From positions 61,712 through 125,711 of the forward strand of contig CAVZIE010000022.1 in the NCBI GenBank assembly GCA_963775185.1: a DNA stretch of 64,000 nucleotides. The letters run 5' to 3'. Position 1 is the stretch's first letter; each line of letters starts with the position of its first letter. Origin of the DNA: JAPSGB01 sp963775185 (GTDB lineage: Bacteria; Myxococcota_A; Polyangia; Polyangiales; Polyangiaceae). The notes beneath the pieces are model-generated. The model made no database searches. It was not told the DNA's origin and worked only from the letters and a program-made list of their open reading frames with translations. This document shows, piece by piece, positions 8,626-16,833 of the stretch. A program made the position numbers and the translations under genes.

Positions 8626-10059
8626 CTACTCGAAGCGCCGGACCTGGATGCTCGTGGTGGTGATGTCCTCGCCGACCACGATGTCGGAGATGACGACCAC
8701 GAAATCGCCGGCGAGCAACCGGTTGCGCTGGCGCAGCCGCGCGAACGCGTCGTCGAGCGTCGCCGCCGGCTCGCTGTGCAGGTCGATCACGAACGGCACC
8801 ACGCTGCGCAGGAGCCACAGCTTGCGCCGCACGCTGCTCATGTTGGTGAACGCGTAGATCACCGCGTCCCGCGGGCGGAAGCTCGAGACCAGCTGGGCGA
8901 GCAAGCCGCGCCGCGTGATCACGACGATCGCGCGCGCGCCCATCGAGTCCGCGAGCCGGCACGCCGCACGCGCGAGCTCCTCCGGCGCGCCGTCGGGGTG
9001 GCGCGCGAGGTGGAAGTCGAGCCCCGGCTCCTTTTCGATGCGGCGGATGATGCTGTCCATCACCTGCACGCAGCGCACCGGGTGTCGTCCGGTGGCGGTC
9101 TCGCCGCTGAGCATCAGCGCGTCTGCCTGCTCATAGACGGCGTTCGCCACGTCCGTGACCTCCGCGCGCGTCGGCATCGGCGCCTGGATCATCGACTCCA
9201 GCAGGTGCGTCGCGACGATCACCGGCTTTCCCGCGACCGCGCACGCCCGCACGATGCGTCGCTGGATTACCGGCAAGTCGCGGATGTCGACCTCCACGCC
9301 AAGGTCGCCGCGCGCCACCATGACGCCGTCGCTCACGGCGAGGATCGCCGGGAAGTTGTCGACGCCCTCCTGGTTCTCGATCTTGGCAATCAGCTGCGTG
9401 CGCGTGCGCGCCGCTTCGATCATCGCCCGCGCCTCGAGCACGTCGCTCGGCGAGCGCACGAAGGAGAGCGCGATGAAGTCGACCTCCTGCTCGATCCCGA
9501 ACTGGATGTCGCGCTTGTCCTTCTCGGTGATGCTCGGCAGGTTCACGCGGATGCCCGGCAGGTTCACGTGGCGACGCGACCCGATGGTCCCGCCGTCGAT
9601 CACCTTGCAGGTGAGCTTGCGCGCGTGCATCTCCAGCACTTCCAGGTTGATGAGCCCGTTGTCCACGGTGACGCGATCGCCGACGCGAAGGTCGTTGACC
9701 AGATCCTCGTAGTTGACGTGGACGCTCTTCTCCTCCGGATCGTCAACCGGGCTCACGGTGAGGGAAACCGTGTCGCCGACGGTCAGCGAAAGCCCCTCGC
9801 TGACCTCGCCCGTGCGGATCTCCGGGCCCTGCAGGTCGAGCAAGAGCGAGATCGGATGATTCAGCTTCTTGTTCAGCCCCTTGATCTGCCGGATCACCTT
9901 CAAGTGCGACGCGTGATCGCCGTGCGAGAAATTCAAGCGCGCGACGTTCATGCCCGCCTTCGCGAGCTGCTCGATGGTGTCGTAGTCGTTGCTCGCCGGA
10001 CCGAGCGTGCACACGATCTTGGTAAGCCGGAAATCACGCCGCCCGGGCTGTTCGCTCAT
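8626..10059 (-). CDS. pyk: Pyruvate kinase
   Basis: 477 residues, the normal bacterial length. It catalyses the last step of glycolysis, phosphoenolpyruvate plus ADP to pyruvate plus ATP. Visible are the N-terminal KIVCTLGPAS and MNVARLNFSHGDH, the active-site region DFIALSFVRSPSDV, IAKIENQEGVDNF, the metal/substrate motif MVARGDLGVEV, and the signature PTRAEVTDVANAVYEQADA followed by LMLSGETATGRHPV. A C-terminal regulatory domain is present. It is monocistronic, with an inverted repeat between it and the upstream tolB end. Confidence 0.97.
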   Translation of the reverse strand: MSEQPGRRDFRLTKIVCTLGPASNDYDTIEQLAKAGMNVARLNFSHGDHASHLKVIRQIKGLNKKLNHPISLLLDLQGPEIRTGEVSEGLSLTVGDTVSLTVSPVDDPEEKSVHVNYEDLVNDLRVGDRVTVDNGLINLEVLEMHARKLTCKVIDGGTIGSRRHVNLPGIRVNLPSITEKDKRDIQFGIEQEVDFIALSFVRSPSDVLEARAMIEAARTRTQLIAKIENQEGVDNFPAILAVSDGVMVARGDLGVEVDIRDLPVIQRRIVRACAVAGKPVIVATHLLESMIQAPMPTRAEVTDVANAVYEQADALMLSGETATGRHPVRCVQVMDSIIRRIEKEPGLDFHLARHPDGAPEELARAACRLADSMGARAIVVITRRGLLAQLVSSFRPRDAVIYAFTNMSSVRRKLWLLRSVVPFVIDLHSEPAATLDDAFARLRQRNRLLAGDFVVVISDIVVGEDITTTSIQVRRFE

Positions 10060-10090
10060 TGCAGCCCATCACTACCACAAGGGCGTGATC

Positions 10091-10140
10091 TTGCCGGTCC
10101 GGCGCGCTATCCCCGCGCGCTTCCGCGCCGGACCGGCAAA
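10091..10140. repeat. Perfect palindromic element (terminator-like hairpin) after tolB
   Basis: This is the cleanest copy of the dispersed element. Its arm TTGCCGGTCCGGCGCG (10091-10106) is perfectly complementary to CGCGCCGGACCGGCAA (10124-10139), with a 17-base loop. It lies between the tolB stop at 10155 and the pyk start at 10059, both genes on the minus strand. It could therefore act as a strong transcription terminator for the tol operon. No T-tract follows on the minus strand. Confidence 0.85.
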
Positions 10141-10154
10141 CCCACAATCCTGGA

Positions 10155-11465
10155 TCAGGGCGTCGCGGAAGCCGGCGGGGGCGGCAGCTGTGTCCAGCGC
10201 AGGCTCTCGCCCGTCTGGCTACTGAGCTTCTGCGTCTTCCAGCGCTTGAGCGACATGAAGAACAAACCGCCGCCCTGGCGCGTGGAGAAGAACGCGAGCA
10301 TGCGGCCGTCGGAGCTGCACGCGGGATACGAGTTGGAACCCTGGTTCTGCGTGAGGCGCGCGATGCCCTGGCCCTTCTCGTTGCTCATGACGAGATCCTG
10401 GCGGTTGCCGGCGACGCCTACGGCGTACACCAGGCGGATGCCGTCTTCGGTGTCGCAGAACGCCGGCGCCGCCGCGGTGAAGCCCATGGGTGACACGGCC
10501 TTGCCGTCCACGTAGACGCGCTGGGTGCCGTTCTTGGCGCCGCCGATCCACGCGAGCTTGCCCGAGGGGCTGTACACGGGATGCGTCGCCAGCAGCGTGG
10601 TCGAGACCTTCTGCATGCCCGAGCCGTCGGGATTGCCGGCGTAGATCGACGTGGTGGCGTTCTGGGCCACGGCAATCGCCATCTTGGTGTGGTCCTTGTT
10701 GAACGCGACGCTGTAGATCGACGTGTCGAACGCCACGTTGACCCGCGCGGGCGCCGCGCCCGGCGTGATGTGGAACAGGTGGAACGGCGAGTAGTGCGCG
10801 CTCGCGGTGTAGAAGACCTGGGCGTTCGGGCCCCACGTAGGCGCGATGGCGGTGACGTCCTCGGCGGTGATCGGCGTCAGATCGTGACCGTCCGAGTCCA
10901 TGGTGAAGATGCGGCGGTTCTTGCCCCACTTGCCGCTGTAGGTGAAGTGACTGGCGAAGCCGCCCGGGCGCCCGGTGATCGCGCCCAGCAACGCGTCTGT
11001 CACGCGGTGGGCAGTGACGCGAACCTCGGATTCATCGACCACGAGCTTCTTCTGGTAGACGGGGTCCTTTCCCACGTCGAGAAAGTAAGCGAGCCCGAAC
11101 ACCTCGATCTTGCCGCTCTTGTCCTTGCGCGCCGAGACCTTGACGATCACCTCCGCGCCGACCTTGCGCCAAGCGTCCACGTCCACCGGATCGTCGAAGC
11201 CGTAGAGCCCAGGCGGCGCCTTCTTGTCGGGGACGACGTTGAACATTCCGGTCAACTCGAGATCGCGGCGCACGACGCCACGCACGATCACGTCTTCCAT
11301 GTCCGGCGACAGCGACGGCAGCACGGCGAGCGTGGTGACGTGCTCGGTCTGGGTCGGGGAGATAGGCAGCGTGCCGAGCGGACTCTCGTCCGCTGGCGGT
11401 GCGGGTTGAGCCGCTGCCACGAGCGGCGACAGCGCGATGGCGATCGCGCCGATACCAACAATCAT
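10155..11465 (-). CDS. tolB: Tol-Pal system beta-propeller protein TolB
   Basis: 436 residues. A signal peptide (MIVGIGAIAIALSPLVAAAQ) precedes the TolB N-terminal domain (VRGVVRRDLELTGMFNVV and later GAEVIVKVSARKD). This is followed by six-bladed propeller repeats such as GKWGKNRRIFTMDSDGHD, VYSPSGKLAWIGG and SSDGRMLAFFSTRQGG. In the Tol-Pal complex TolB is periplasmic and binds Pal, linking the inner and outer membranes. ATG 11465 forms an ATGA overlap with the tolA stop, which favours it over the ATG two codons upstream. It is the last gene of the pal-tolQRAB cluster. Confidence 0.93.
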   Translation of the reverse strand: MIVGIGAIAIALSPLVAAAQPAPPADESPLGTLPISPTQTEHVTTLAVLPSLSPDMEDVIVRGVVRRDLELTGMFNVVPDKKAPPGLYGFDDPVDVDAWRKVGAEVIVKVSARKDKSGKIEVFGLAYFLDVGKDPVYQKKLVVDESEVRVTAHRVTDALLGAITGRPGGFASHFTYSGKWGKNRRIFTMDSDGHDLTPITAEDVTAIAPTWGPNAQVFYTASAHYSPFHLFHITPGAAPARVNVAFDTSIYSVAFNKDHTKMAIAVAQNATTSIYAGNPDGSGMQKVSTTLLATHPVYSPSGKLAWIGGAKNGTQRVYVDGKAVSPMGFTAAAPAFCDTEDGIRLVYAVGVAGNRQDLVMSNEKGQGIARLTQNQGSNSYPACSSDGRMLAFFSTRQGGGLFFMSLKRWKTQKLSSQTGESLRWTQLPPPPASATP

Positions 11466-12274
11466 TCGCATTTCTGACCCATGGCGTTGAAGCTCAGGCT
11501 GAGGCTCGACCCGAGAATGTCCGGATACAGCGGCGGAGGCGGCGGCACTTGCTGACCTTTCGCGGAGTCCATCGCGGCGCGTACGTCCGCATCGAACACC
11601 GCGTTGCCGCTGGCGCTGCCGACGGCATAGCCCGTCACTGTTCCGTCGGGCGAGAGTGTTGCCGTTGCCGTGCTACGAAGACCCTTGAGCTGGTCGCACG
11701 GGATCGAGCCGGGTGCCACGTGGAATCGCCGCGTGAACCAGCCGATGACCTTCATGCGGTACTGGCTCACCGCCCTGGCTTTGAGCGGGTCGGTCTCGGT
11801 GCCTTCCTTGACGCCGTTCGCCGCGCCCGGGCCCTCGACCTGCGGTGCGTCGGGTGCGGCGTCGATCTTCTGCAGATCGGGATCCACCTGCGCCACGACC
11901 TCCGCGTCCGGCGGCGGCGCTTCTGCGTCCGCGGTGGCGACCGGCGCGGTCGGGATCGCGTCCGGCGTCTTCTTCGCGTCCGGGGACGGCGCGCTCTTTG
12001 CCTCGTACTGCTTGACCGGCGCCTGCTTCTTCCACATGTCCGGCAGCTTCGCCCGCACCTTCTTGCCGCCGAGCTTGAGCAGCGGCAGCTCGTCCATCAC
12101 GGGCTTCACGGCGATCGGCACCTCCGCCGGCGTCGTGTCCCGTGCTGCCTTGATCGTCAAGGAGTCGGCGCCACCCACGGCGAGCACGACGAACAACGAG
12201 ACCTCGACGATCGCGGCGCCGGCGAGCGCGACCCCCAAGTCCACGGGCGAGAAGCTCTTCGTGGCGCTGGTCAT
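11462..12274 (-). CDS. tolA: TolA/TonB-like energy-transducing protein
   Basis: 270 residues. A short cytoplasmic start (MTSATKSFSPVD) is followed by one transmembrane helix (about residues 15-35), a Pro/Ala/Lys-rich periplasmic stretch, and a C-terminal domain. That domain has KVIGWFTRRFHVAPGSIPCD and TATATLSPDGTVTGYAV, the usual pattern of TonB/TolA C-terminal domains. There is no long Ala-rich coiled coil as in enterobacterial TolA. The start overlaps the tolR stop as ATGA and its stop overlaps the tolB start, so the three are translationally coupled. Position in the cluster supports the TolA role, although sequence alone cannot separate it from TonB. Confidence 0.82.
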   Translation of the reverse strand: MTSATKSFSPVDLGVALAGAAIVEVSLFVVLAVGGADSLTIKAARDTTPAEVPIAVKPVMDELPLLKLGGKKVRAKLPDMWKKQAPVKQYEAKSAPSPDAKKTPDAIPTAPVATADAEAPPPDAEVVAQVDPDLQKIDAAPDAPQVEGPGAANGVKEGTETDPLKARAVSQYRMKVIGWFTRRFHVAPGSIPCDQLKGLRSTATATLSPDGTVTGYAVGSASGNAVFDADVRAAMDSAKGQQVPPPPPLYPDILGSSLSLSFNAMGQKCE

Positions 12275-12765
12275 GGGTGTCGGTTCGGCGCGGAAGCCGG
12301 CTGGTTCGTCTTGCCGCCCTTGGCGCCCTTGGCGGGCTCGTCCGGGACTTCCTCGAGCTCCGGCTGCACCAGCAGGTTCAACGAGTCGACACCGCTCGAT
12401 CGTGCTGCCGCGACGACCCGCGCGACCACGCCGTAGTGCGCGTCCTTGTCGGCGCGGATGTAGAGCTCGCGCTCTTTCTGTACCCGCGCGTTCTTGCGCA
12501 GCGCCTGCTCGACGTTGGCCGTCACGTCCTCGTCGCCGAACATGATGCGCTCGTCCTTGGTCACCGTGACGAGCAGTCGCGCGTCCTTGACGGGCGTGTT
12601 GGCGGCCTTCACCTCGGGCAGGCTGATCTTGAGCCCGGTGGTGAGTAGCGGCGCCGTGACCATGAACACGACGAGCAGCACCAGCATCACGTCGACGAGC
12701 GGCGTGATGTTGATGTCGCTGAATCCGCGACGACCGCCGCGCCTGCCGCCGAGCTTGACCGCCAT
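12271..12765 (-). CDS. tolR: ExbD/TolR-family inner-membrane protein
   Basis: 164 residues. The N-terminus GFSDINITPLVDVMLVLLVV is the hallmark of ExbD/TolR, with the conserved membrane aspartate in PLVDVML. A periplasmic domain follows (KDERIMFGDEDVTANVEQAL, ELYIRADKDAHYGVV). Together with TolQ it forms the proton channel that energises TolA. The C-terminal tail after VQPELEEVPD is a low-complexity Lys/Gly/Pro extension. Its last codons overlap a copy of the dispersed palindromic element (12277-12294). It starts 12 bp downstream of tolQ and is coupled to tolA by ATGA. Confidence 0.92.
   Translation of the reverse strand: MAVKLGGRRGGRRGFSDINITPLVDVMLVLLVVFMVTAPLLTTGLKISLPEVKAANTPVKDARLLVTVTKDERIMFGDEDVTANVEQALRKNARVQKERELYIRADKDAHYGVVARVVAAARSSGVDSLNLLVQPELEEVPDEPAKGAKGGKTNQPASAPNRHP
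12277..12294. repeat. Dispersed element arm inside the tolR 3' end
   Basis: TGTCGGTTCGGCGCGGAA, read on the plus strand, is identical over 18 bases to the arm at 62362-62379 and matches the general core with one or two changes. It lies within the last codons of tolR and just upstream of the tolA start, so it encodes the tolR C-terminal tail. Confidence 0.6.
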
Positions 12766-12777
12766 GCGCCGCTTCCG

Positions 12778-13515
12778 TCAGTACCCGCCGGCCATGGGTG
12801 GAGGTCGGTTCGACTCGCGCACCAGCGGCACGGCCGACGACGGGCCGGCGGGCTCGGCCGCCAGCATCTCGGCCCACACTTCGCTGGACGCGTGCACTTC
12901 GTCCAGTAGATCGCCGATGCGCCGGTCGACGTAGTTGAAGCCGATGGTCGCGGGGATCGCCGCGATCAGCCCGAACGCCGTCGCGATCAACGCCTCGCCG
13001 ATGGCCGGCGCGACGACCGGCAAGGACGCGCTCTTCTCGACGCCGATACGGATGAACGCGTTCATGATGCCCCACACCGTTCCGAACAAACCGATGAACG
13101 GCGATGCCGACGCGATGCTCGACAACGTGGGCATGAGGCTCGACGCGCGCTGCTGCTCGTCCGCGATTGCGCGCTTGGCGACGGCCATCAGCAGATCGGA
13201 GCTCAGATTCCGGTGGTGATGGCGCTTGGCGAGCTCGATCAGCACGCGCCCACCGGGCGATTCGCGGTGCTTGAGCGCGAGCGAGATCAAGCCCGAAGCG
13301 CCGTCCACCGACTCCGCCTCTTTCTCGAAGCGGTGCTGGGCGGTGCGCAGCCGCCGGAGCTGGAGCGACTTGAGAAACCAGATCACCCACACCGCGATCG
13401 ACGCGACGACCAGGATCAACAGGACGACCTGCACGATGCCCGAGCTGCCGAGCGCCAGACGGATCGGGCTGACCGGCTCATCGGGGATCGGCACGTTCTG
13501 CGGGTCGATCAGCAT
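12778..13515 (-). CDS. tolQ: MotA/TolQ/ExbB-family proton channel protein
   Basis: 245 residues. There is one N-terminal transmembrane helix (about residues 26-50), a cytoplasmic helical loop, and two further helices, including the family signature SPFIGLFGTVWGIMNAF and GEALIATAFGLIAAIPATIGFN. It is the stator subunit that, with TolR, converts proton motive force into TolA motion during outer-membrane constriction. ATG 13515 begins MLIDPQNVPIPD. The gene is followed by tolR after 12 bp and preceded by pal after 33 bp, so all five genes probably form one transcript. Confidence 0.93.
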   Translation of the reverse strand: MLIDPQNVPIPDEPVSPIRLALGSSGIVQVVLLILVVASIAVWVIWFLKSLQLRRLRTAQHRFEKEAESVDGASGLISLALKHRESPGGRVLIELAKRHHHRNLSSDLLMAVAKRAIADEQQRASSLMPTLSSIASASPFIGLFGTVWGIMNAFIRIGVEKSASLPVVAPAIGEALIATAFGLIAAIPATIGFNYVDRRIGDLLDEVHASSEVWAEMLAAEPAGPSSAVPLVRESNRPPPMAGGY

Positions 13516-13548
13516 TTCACGTCGCTATAGCGCGATCGCTGTCGCACG

Positions 13549-14091
13549 TCAGTCGGCCAGGTCTACGTCGACGCGGCGATCCTTCGCCCAGCCGGCCTCG
13601 TCGGTGCCAGTCGCGTCCATCTCGCCACGCGATGTCGTCTGGATCTGCTTGCCAGTCAGACCCGCCTGCACGATGTAGCCCTTGACGTTGTCGGCGCGTT
13701 GCTGGCCGAGCACCATGTTGTACTCGTTCTCGCCACGCGGGTCGGCGTGACCCACGAGCGCCATCGTTCGTCCCTTCAACGGACCGTCACTGAAGCACTT
13801 GGCAAGCTGTCCGAGGACCCGGCGATCCTGCGGCCGTACGTTGGACGAATCGAACGCGAAGAACGCGTCCGTGTCGCTGATGCCGCAGGCCTTCCGGATC
13901 GCGTCGGAGATGTTGATCTGCGATTGACTGGGGTTGTCGCCGGGCTTCTGGCTCTGGCTCGTCGCCGTGGGCGCGGCGACCGCGTCCTGGGTCCCACCGG
14001 TCGGGGCCGCGGGCGGCTTCTTCTCGTCCGATCCGCACGCGGCCGCGAGTGCGGACGCTAGAACAACAGCAGTCAGTACGTGGAACCTCAT
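13549..14091 (-). CDS. pal: Peptidoglycan-associated lipoprotein Pal
   Basis: 180 residues. A lipoprotein signal MRFHVLTAVVLASALAAACG with lipobox AAAC is followed by a Pro/Gln/Ser linker and an OmpA-like domain. This domain has FFAFDSSNVRPQD, ALVGHADPRGENEYNMVLGQ and QRADNVKGYIVQAGL, covering the TDP/ADPRG and RAxxV peptidoglycan-binding features. The start is fixed by AGGAGG eight bases upstream of ATG 14091. Pal sits in the outer membrane and is the TolB partner. Here it is the first gene of the cluster, whereas most Gram-negative clusters have it last. The region 14092-14325 upstream should contain the operon promoter. Confidence 0.95.
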   Translation of the reverse strand: MRFHVLTAVVLASALAAACGSDEKKPPAAPTGGTQDAVAAPTATSQSQKPGDNPSQSQINISDAIRKACGISDTDAFFAFDSSNVRPQDRRVLGQLAKCFSDGPLKGRTMALVGHADPRGENEYNMVLGQQRADNVKGYIVQAGLTGKQIQTTSRGEMDATGTDEAGWAKDRRVDVDLAD

Positions 14092-14325
14092 GGGGGCTTC
14101 CTCCTGGTCGCTTGAACAAGGTTTGGACGGGCGTCGAGTTCCGACCGCGGTGTGCGACGGGCTCCAGAAGTCGAGGGATGCGCCGTCGCCGTCGGCCTGG
14201 CAACTCTCCCAACTCACGCCCCGTCGCCGACATTCCATTCGTAACGAGGCCTGACATAACTTGCAAGCAATGTATCTTCGCGGAATCGCACGGATCTCGA
14301 TTCCGGGTGGGTGGCCGGATCGTCT

Positions 14326-14658
14326 TCAGCGGCCGCTGTACAGGTAGAACAGCAGGCCGGCCGTCCCGAACACGAAGAACACGACCAGCAGGACCCCGAG
14401 CGCCCGCCCCCGCGGCGGCGGTGCGGCGCTACGTGACGCTTCGAGACGCGCGAGCGCGAGCGCGGTGATCGCTCCGAGACGCTTCTGCGCCGACGGGCCG
14501 CGGTCGCGGTCGCCCGTCATCCCCCGGTAGCGCGTCGCCGCCTCCGCGAGCTGGTCCGAGCGCTGGCAGTAGTCGAGGAACGCCGCGTGCGCCTTGTCCT
14601 CGTCCCACCGGTCGAGCACGTTCTTCCACAGTGCATCCAGCGCGGGGTCGCCCATCAT
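14326..14658 (-). CDS. Small tail-anchored protein, unknown
   Basis: 110 residues. The soluble part (LWKNVLDRWDEDKAHAAFLD, ATRYRGMTGD) is helical. The C-terminus is one transmembrane helix (ALGVLLVVFFVFGTAGLLFY) with only five residues after it, so it is tail-anchored in the inner membrane. The start overlaps the stop of the upstream CxxC-rich gene (ATGA at 14655-14658), so translation is coupled. This suggests that the two proteins work together. No known family is recognised. Confidence 0.65.
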   Translation of the reverse strand: MMGDPALDALWKNVLDRWDEDKAHAAFLDYCQRSDQLAEAATRYRGMTGDRDRGPSAQKRLGAITALALARLEASRSAAPPPRGRALGVLLVVFFVFGTAGLLFYLYSGR

Positions 14659-15083
14659 GCGATGCGAAGCTCGCGGGCGAGCCGTCGCGTGATCGCGAAA
14701 TAGGCGTCGCGCGCGTGGGGCTCGTTGAGGATGTGGAAGTCCTTGCCCGCCAGCCCGACGCAGCCGAAACAGTAGTTGCACTCGACCAGCGCGACGCTCC
14801 TGACGAGATACGAGCACGTCGAGCAGTTCTCGCACTCGACGCAGTGCTGGCAGCCGAACAAGCCGCGCGAGCCGCGACAGTGGGCACAGTCCGTGCACAT
14901 GCTCGAGCGCACGCAGTAGTGACAACGCACCATCCGCTCCGAGTCGCGACAGAACGTGCAGCCGTTGCATGCACGACAGCCGACGCATTCAACGCAGCGC
15001 TCGTTGTCGCCGTCGCGGCCTAGAGCCGTCGTAAGCTCGTGGTAGCGGGCTTCGAACTCGCGCGCCGTGAGCTCGCCGGACAT
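14655..15083 (-). CDS. CxxC-rich metal-binding protein, unknown function
   Basis: 142 residues with about 20 cysteines packed between residues 30 and 110 as repeated CxxC pairs about 8-11 residues apart, for example CVECVGCRACNGC, CRDSERMVRCHYC and CTDCAHC. This fits a beta-solenoid-like or multi-zinc/iron arrangement. A short helical domain follows. There is no signal peptide, so it is cytosolic, where free cysteines are more likely metal ligands than disulfides. I do not recognise a named domain with certainty. It is coupled by ATGA to the tail-anchored protein gene downstream and follows the 15093-15734 gene after 9 bp, so a three-gene operon is likely. Confidence 0.75.
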   Translation of the reverse strand: MSGELTAREFEARYHELTTALGRDGDNERCVECVGCRACNGCTFCRDSERMVRCHYCVRSSMCTDCAHCRGSRGLFGCQHCVECENCSTCSYLVRSVALVECNYCFGCVGLAGKDFHILNEPHARDAYFAITRRLARELRIA

Positions 15084-15092
15084 CGGAACGTC

Positions 15093-15734
15093 TCAGGCCC
15101 GGATCGTGCGCCGCAGCGTCGCGGCCGCCTCGCGCGTCGCCGGGTCGTCCGCGTACTCTTCCAGCCGGCGCAGGCGCTGCTCCAGCACCGGGCGCTTGAT
15201 CGGCGTGGCATCGGCCAGGAGCCGCGCCAGCACGTCGACGGCGGCGCAGGCCAGCTCCTCGTTGAAGTGCTCGAGCAACTGGAGCTGGACCTCCTGCTCC
15301 TCGGGAAACTCGAACCCGGCTTCGCGGTAGTCACTGGCCGCGCGCGAGATGGCGCCCCGGCCCTCGGATGACATCAGGCGATCGAGCAGGCGCCGGCGCT
15401 GCGTCTCGCGTTCGTCCGTCTCGGTGGAACGAAGCTGGACGATGCGCGCGCTTCGACGCTGCGGGCGCTCGTTGCCGCGCACGACGGTCGCGGGCGTCGC
15501 GGGAAGCGTCGCGTCCGCCGCATCCGGCCCCAGCGCCTCCGCTTGCGCCGCGCGCGGGCTCGCCGCCGGCGTCGCCGAGGCTGCGACGGTGCCGCGTGCC
15601 GGCTTCGCCGCCAGCAGCGGCGAGTTCGGGCGGCGCGCCGCGATCATCACTGGTTCGGCGTTCGCGCGAGGCGACGTCCGCGCCTTGCGTCTCCGCCGCC
15701 GGCCCCCACCGGACCTCTGGCGTTGTCCATCCAT
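15093..15734 (-). CDS. Basic N-terminus plus helical domain, unknown
   Basis: 213 residues. ATG 15734 starts an Arg/Lys/Gly-rich N-terminus (RQRSGGGRRRRRKARTSPR) and an Ala/Pro linker up to about residue 95. The remaining part is helical and acidic (EEQEVQLQLLEHFNEELACA, AAVDVLARLLADATPIK, LRRLEEYADDP), possibly HEAT-like. A weak GGGAGG lies 13 bases upstream of the start. The basic tail might bind nucleic acid, which is inference only. It precedes the CxxC-rich and tail-anchored genes in the same direction with short spacing. A longer open frame to 16469 is a shadow of the opposite-strand lipoprotein gene. Confidence 0.6.
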   Translation of the reverse strand: MDGQRQRSGGGRRRRRKARTSPRANAEPVMIAARRPNSPLLAAKPARGTVAASATPAASPRAAQAEALGPDAADATLPATPATVVRGNERPQRRSARIVQLRSTETDERETQRRRLLDRLMSSEGRGAISRAASDYREAGFEFPEEQEVQLQLLEHFNEELACAAVDVLARLLADATPIKRPVLEQRLRRLEEYADDPATREAAATLRRTIRA

Positions 15735-16005
15735 GGATCGTGTGTTCCTCCCGCTTGGGGAACGCTCGCTGTCGAGCGCGCCGTGGCGGTCGTCCGAGTG
15801 GGTCCCCTCCCCGCGCGCACCATCAGGCCACGGGCGGTCGGCGCCCAGGTCAAAACACCGGACTTCCGCGACCGAATACCACAAGCTCCGTGAAGCGCCG
15901 AGGAATTTCGGCCGTCGAGTCGCGCTCGCGCAGCCGCGAACGCGCCTTCGCGCCGGAACGCGTTTTCCTCGATGGCTCGAGCCCGTGGGACAATGGCTTC
16001 CCGCC

Positions 16006-16656
16006 ATGCGAGGCCGCGCGTTGCTCAAGCCGTACTCTCTCGTCGCCAGCGCGCTGTGCGCCTGCGCGCCGACACCTGTCGCGGCGCCGTCCGTCGCCAC
16101 CCCGGCAACGCCGATGGATTCGCCGCCGCCCGCCCCGATCGCTCGCGTCGGGATCTCCGCGACCCGCTGGGAGCGGGTCGTCTCGCGACGGTTCTCGCTC
16201 AGCGTCCCGCTGCCCGAGCGCAGCGCGTGGCGGGTCGACGACGCATCGACGCCGTGGTTCGTCGCGCGCCACGCGCCCAGCGACTCGCAGCTGCTCGCTC
16301 GCACCTGGGCCGCGCCGCGCCTGGTGCGGCCCTCGGAGTGCGAGCAGCAAGCGCGCCTCTGGCGCCCCGACCTCCCCGCGCCATCGCCCGACACCGAAGT
16401 CGATCGGCGCGTCCTGCACGTGCCGGACGGGTTCCAGACGGATCTGATCGTTGCCGTGCAGGCCGGCAAGACCGGGATCGAGGGTTTCGTCCTGGGGTTC
16501 GGCGCGGCGATTGGTCGCTGCTACGCCGTGGTCTACACGACCTCGGCGCAGGGGCGCGATGCCCAGGGTGCCGTGGGTCGCCGCCTCGCGATCGCCGTCG
16601 ACGGCGTCGTCGCCCGCATCGGCCTGCTTTCCATCGAAGATCGCGTGGCTCCCTGA
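16006..16656 (+). CDS. Putative lipoprotein, unknown
   Basis: 216 residues from ATG 16006. The N-terminus contains a short hydrophobic segment with LVASALCACAP, a plausible lipobox. It is followed by a Pro/Ala linker and a soluble domain with FSLSVPLPERSAWRVDD, WAAPRLVRPSECEQQARLW and VAVQAGKTGIEGFVLGFGAA. This organisation resembles small periplasmic proteins of the 'lipoprotein with PsbP-like/DUF' kind, but no family is certain. The open frame extends upstream to 15349 only as a shadow of the minus-strand gene. The following 177-base gap is comparatively AT-rich and leads to the XRE gene. Confidence 0.6.
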   Translation: MRGRALLKPYSLVASALCACAPTPVAAPSVATPATPMDSPPPAPIARVGISATRWERVVSRRFSLSVPLPERSAWRVDDASTPWFVARHAPSDSQLLARTWAAPRLVRPSECEQQARLWRPDLPAPSPDTEVDRRVLHVPDGFQTDLIVAVQAGKTGIEGFVLGFGAAIGRCYAVVYTTSAQGRDAQGAVGRRLAIAVDGVVARIGLLSIEDRVAP

Positions 16657-16752
16657 GGCCCGACGCATCGGCCGGTCAGCCGGTCGCCATCGGGCCAAAT
16701 GCAGTAATTGTGCCGTGCGCACGCGCGCTTTTAAGTCCAGACTCACACTACT

Positions 16753-16765
16753 AATGACAGTTATT
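16753..16765. promoter_or_regulatory. Possible operator upstream of the XRE regulator
   Basis: AATGACAGTTATT is an imperfect palindrome (five of six paired positions match) in an unusually AT-rich island about 70 bp before the TTG start at 16834. XRE repressors commonly bind such short inverted repeats near their own promoter. This is a weak candidate. Confidence 0.25.
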
Positions 16766-16833
16766 CCAGATTCCGTAACGTACCAGGCGCCCGGGCAGCG
16801 TTTCCGAAGGCGCTGACAAAACACAGGAAACTG

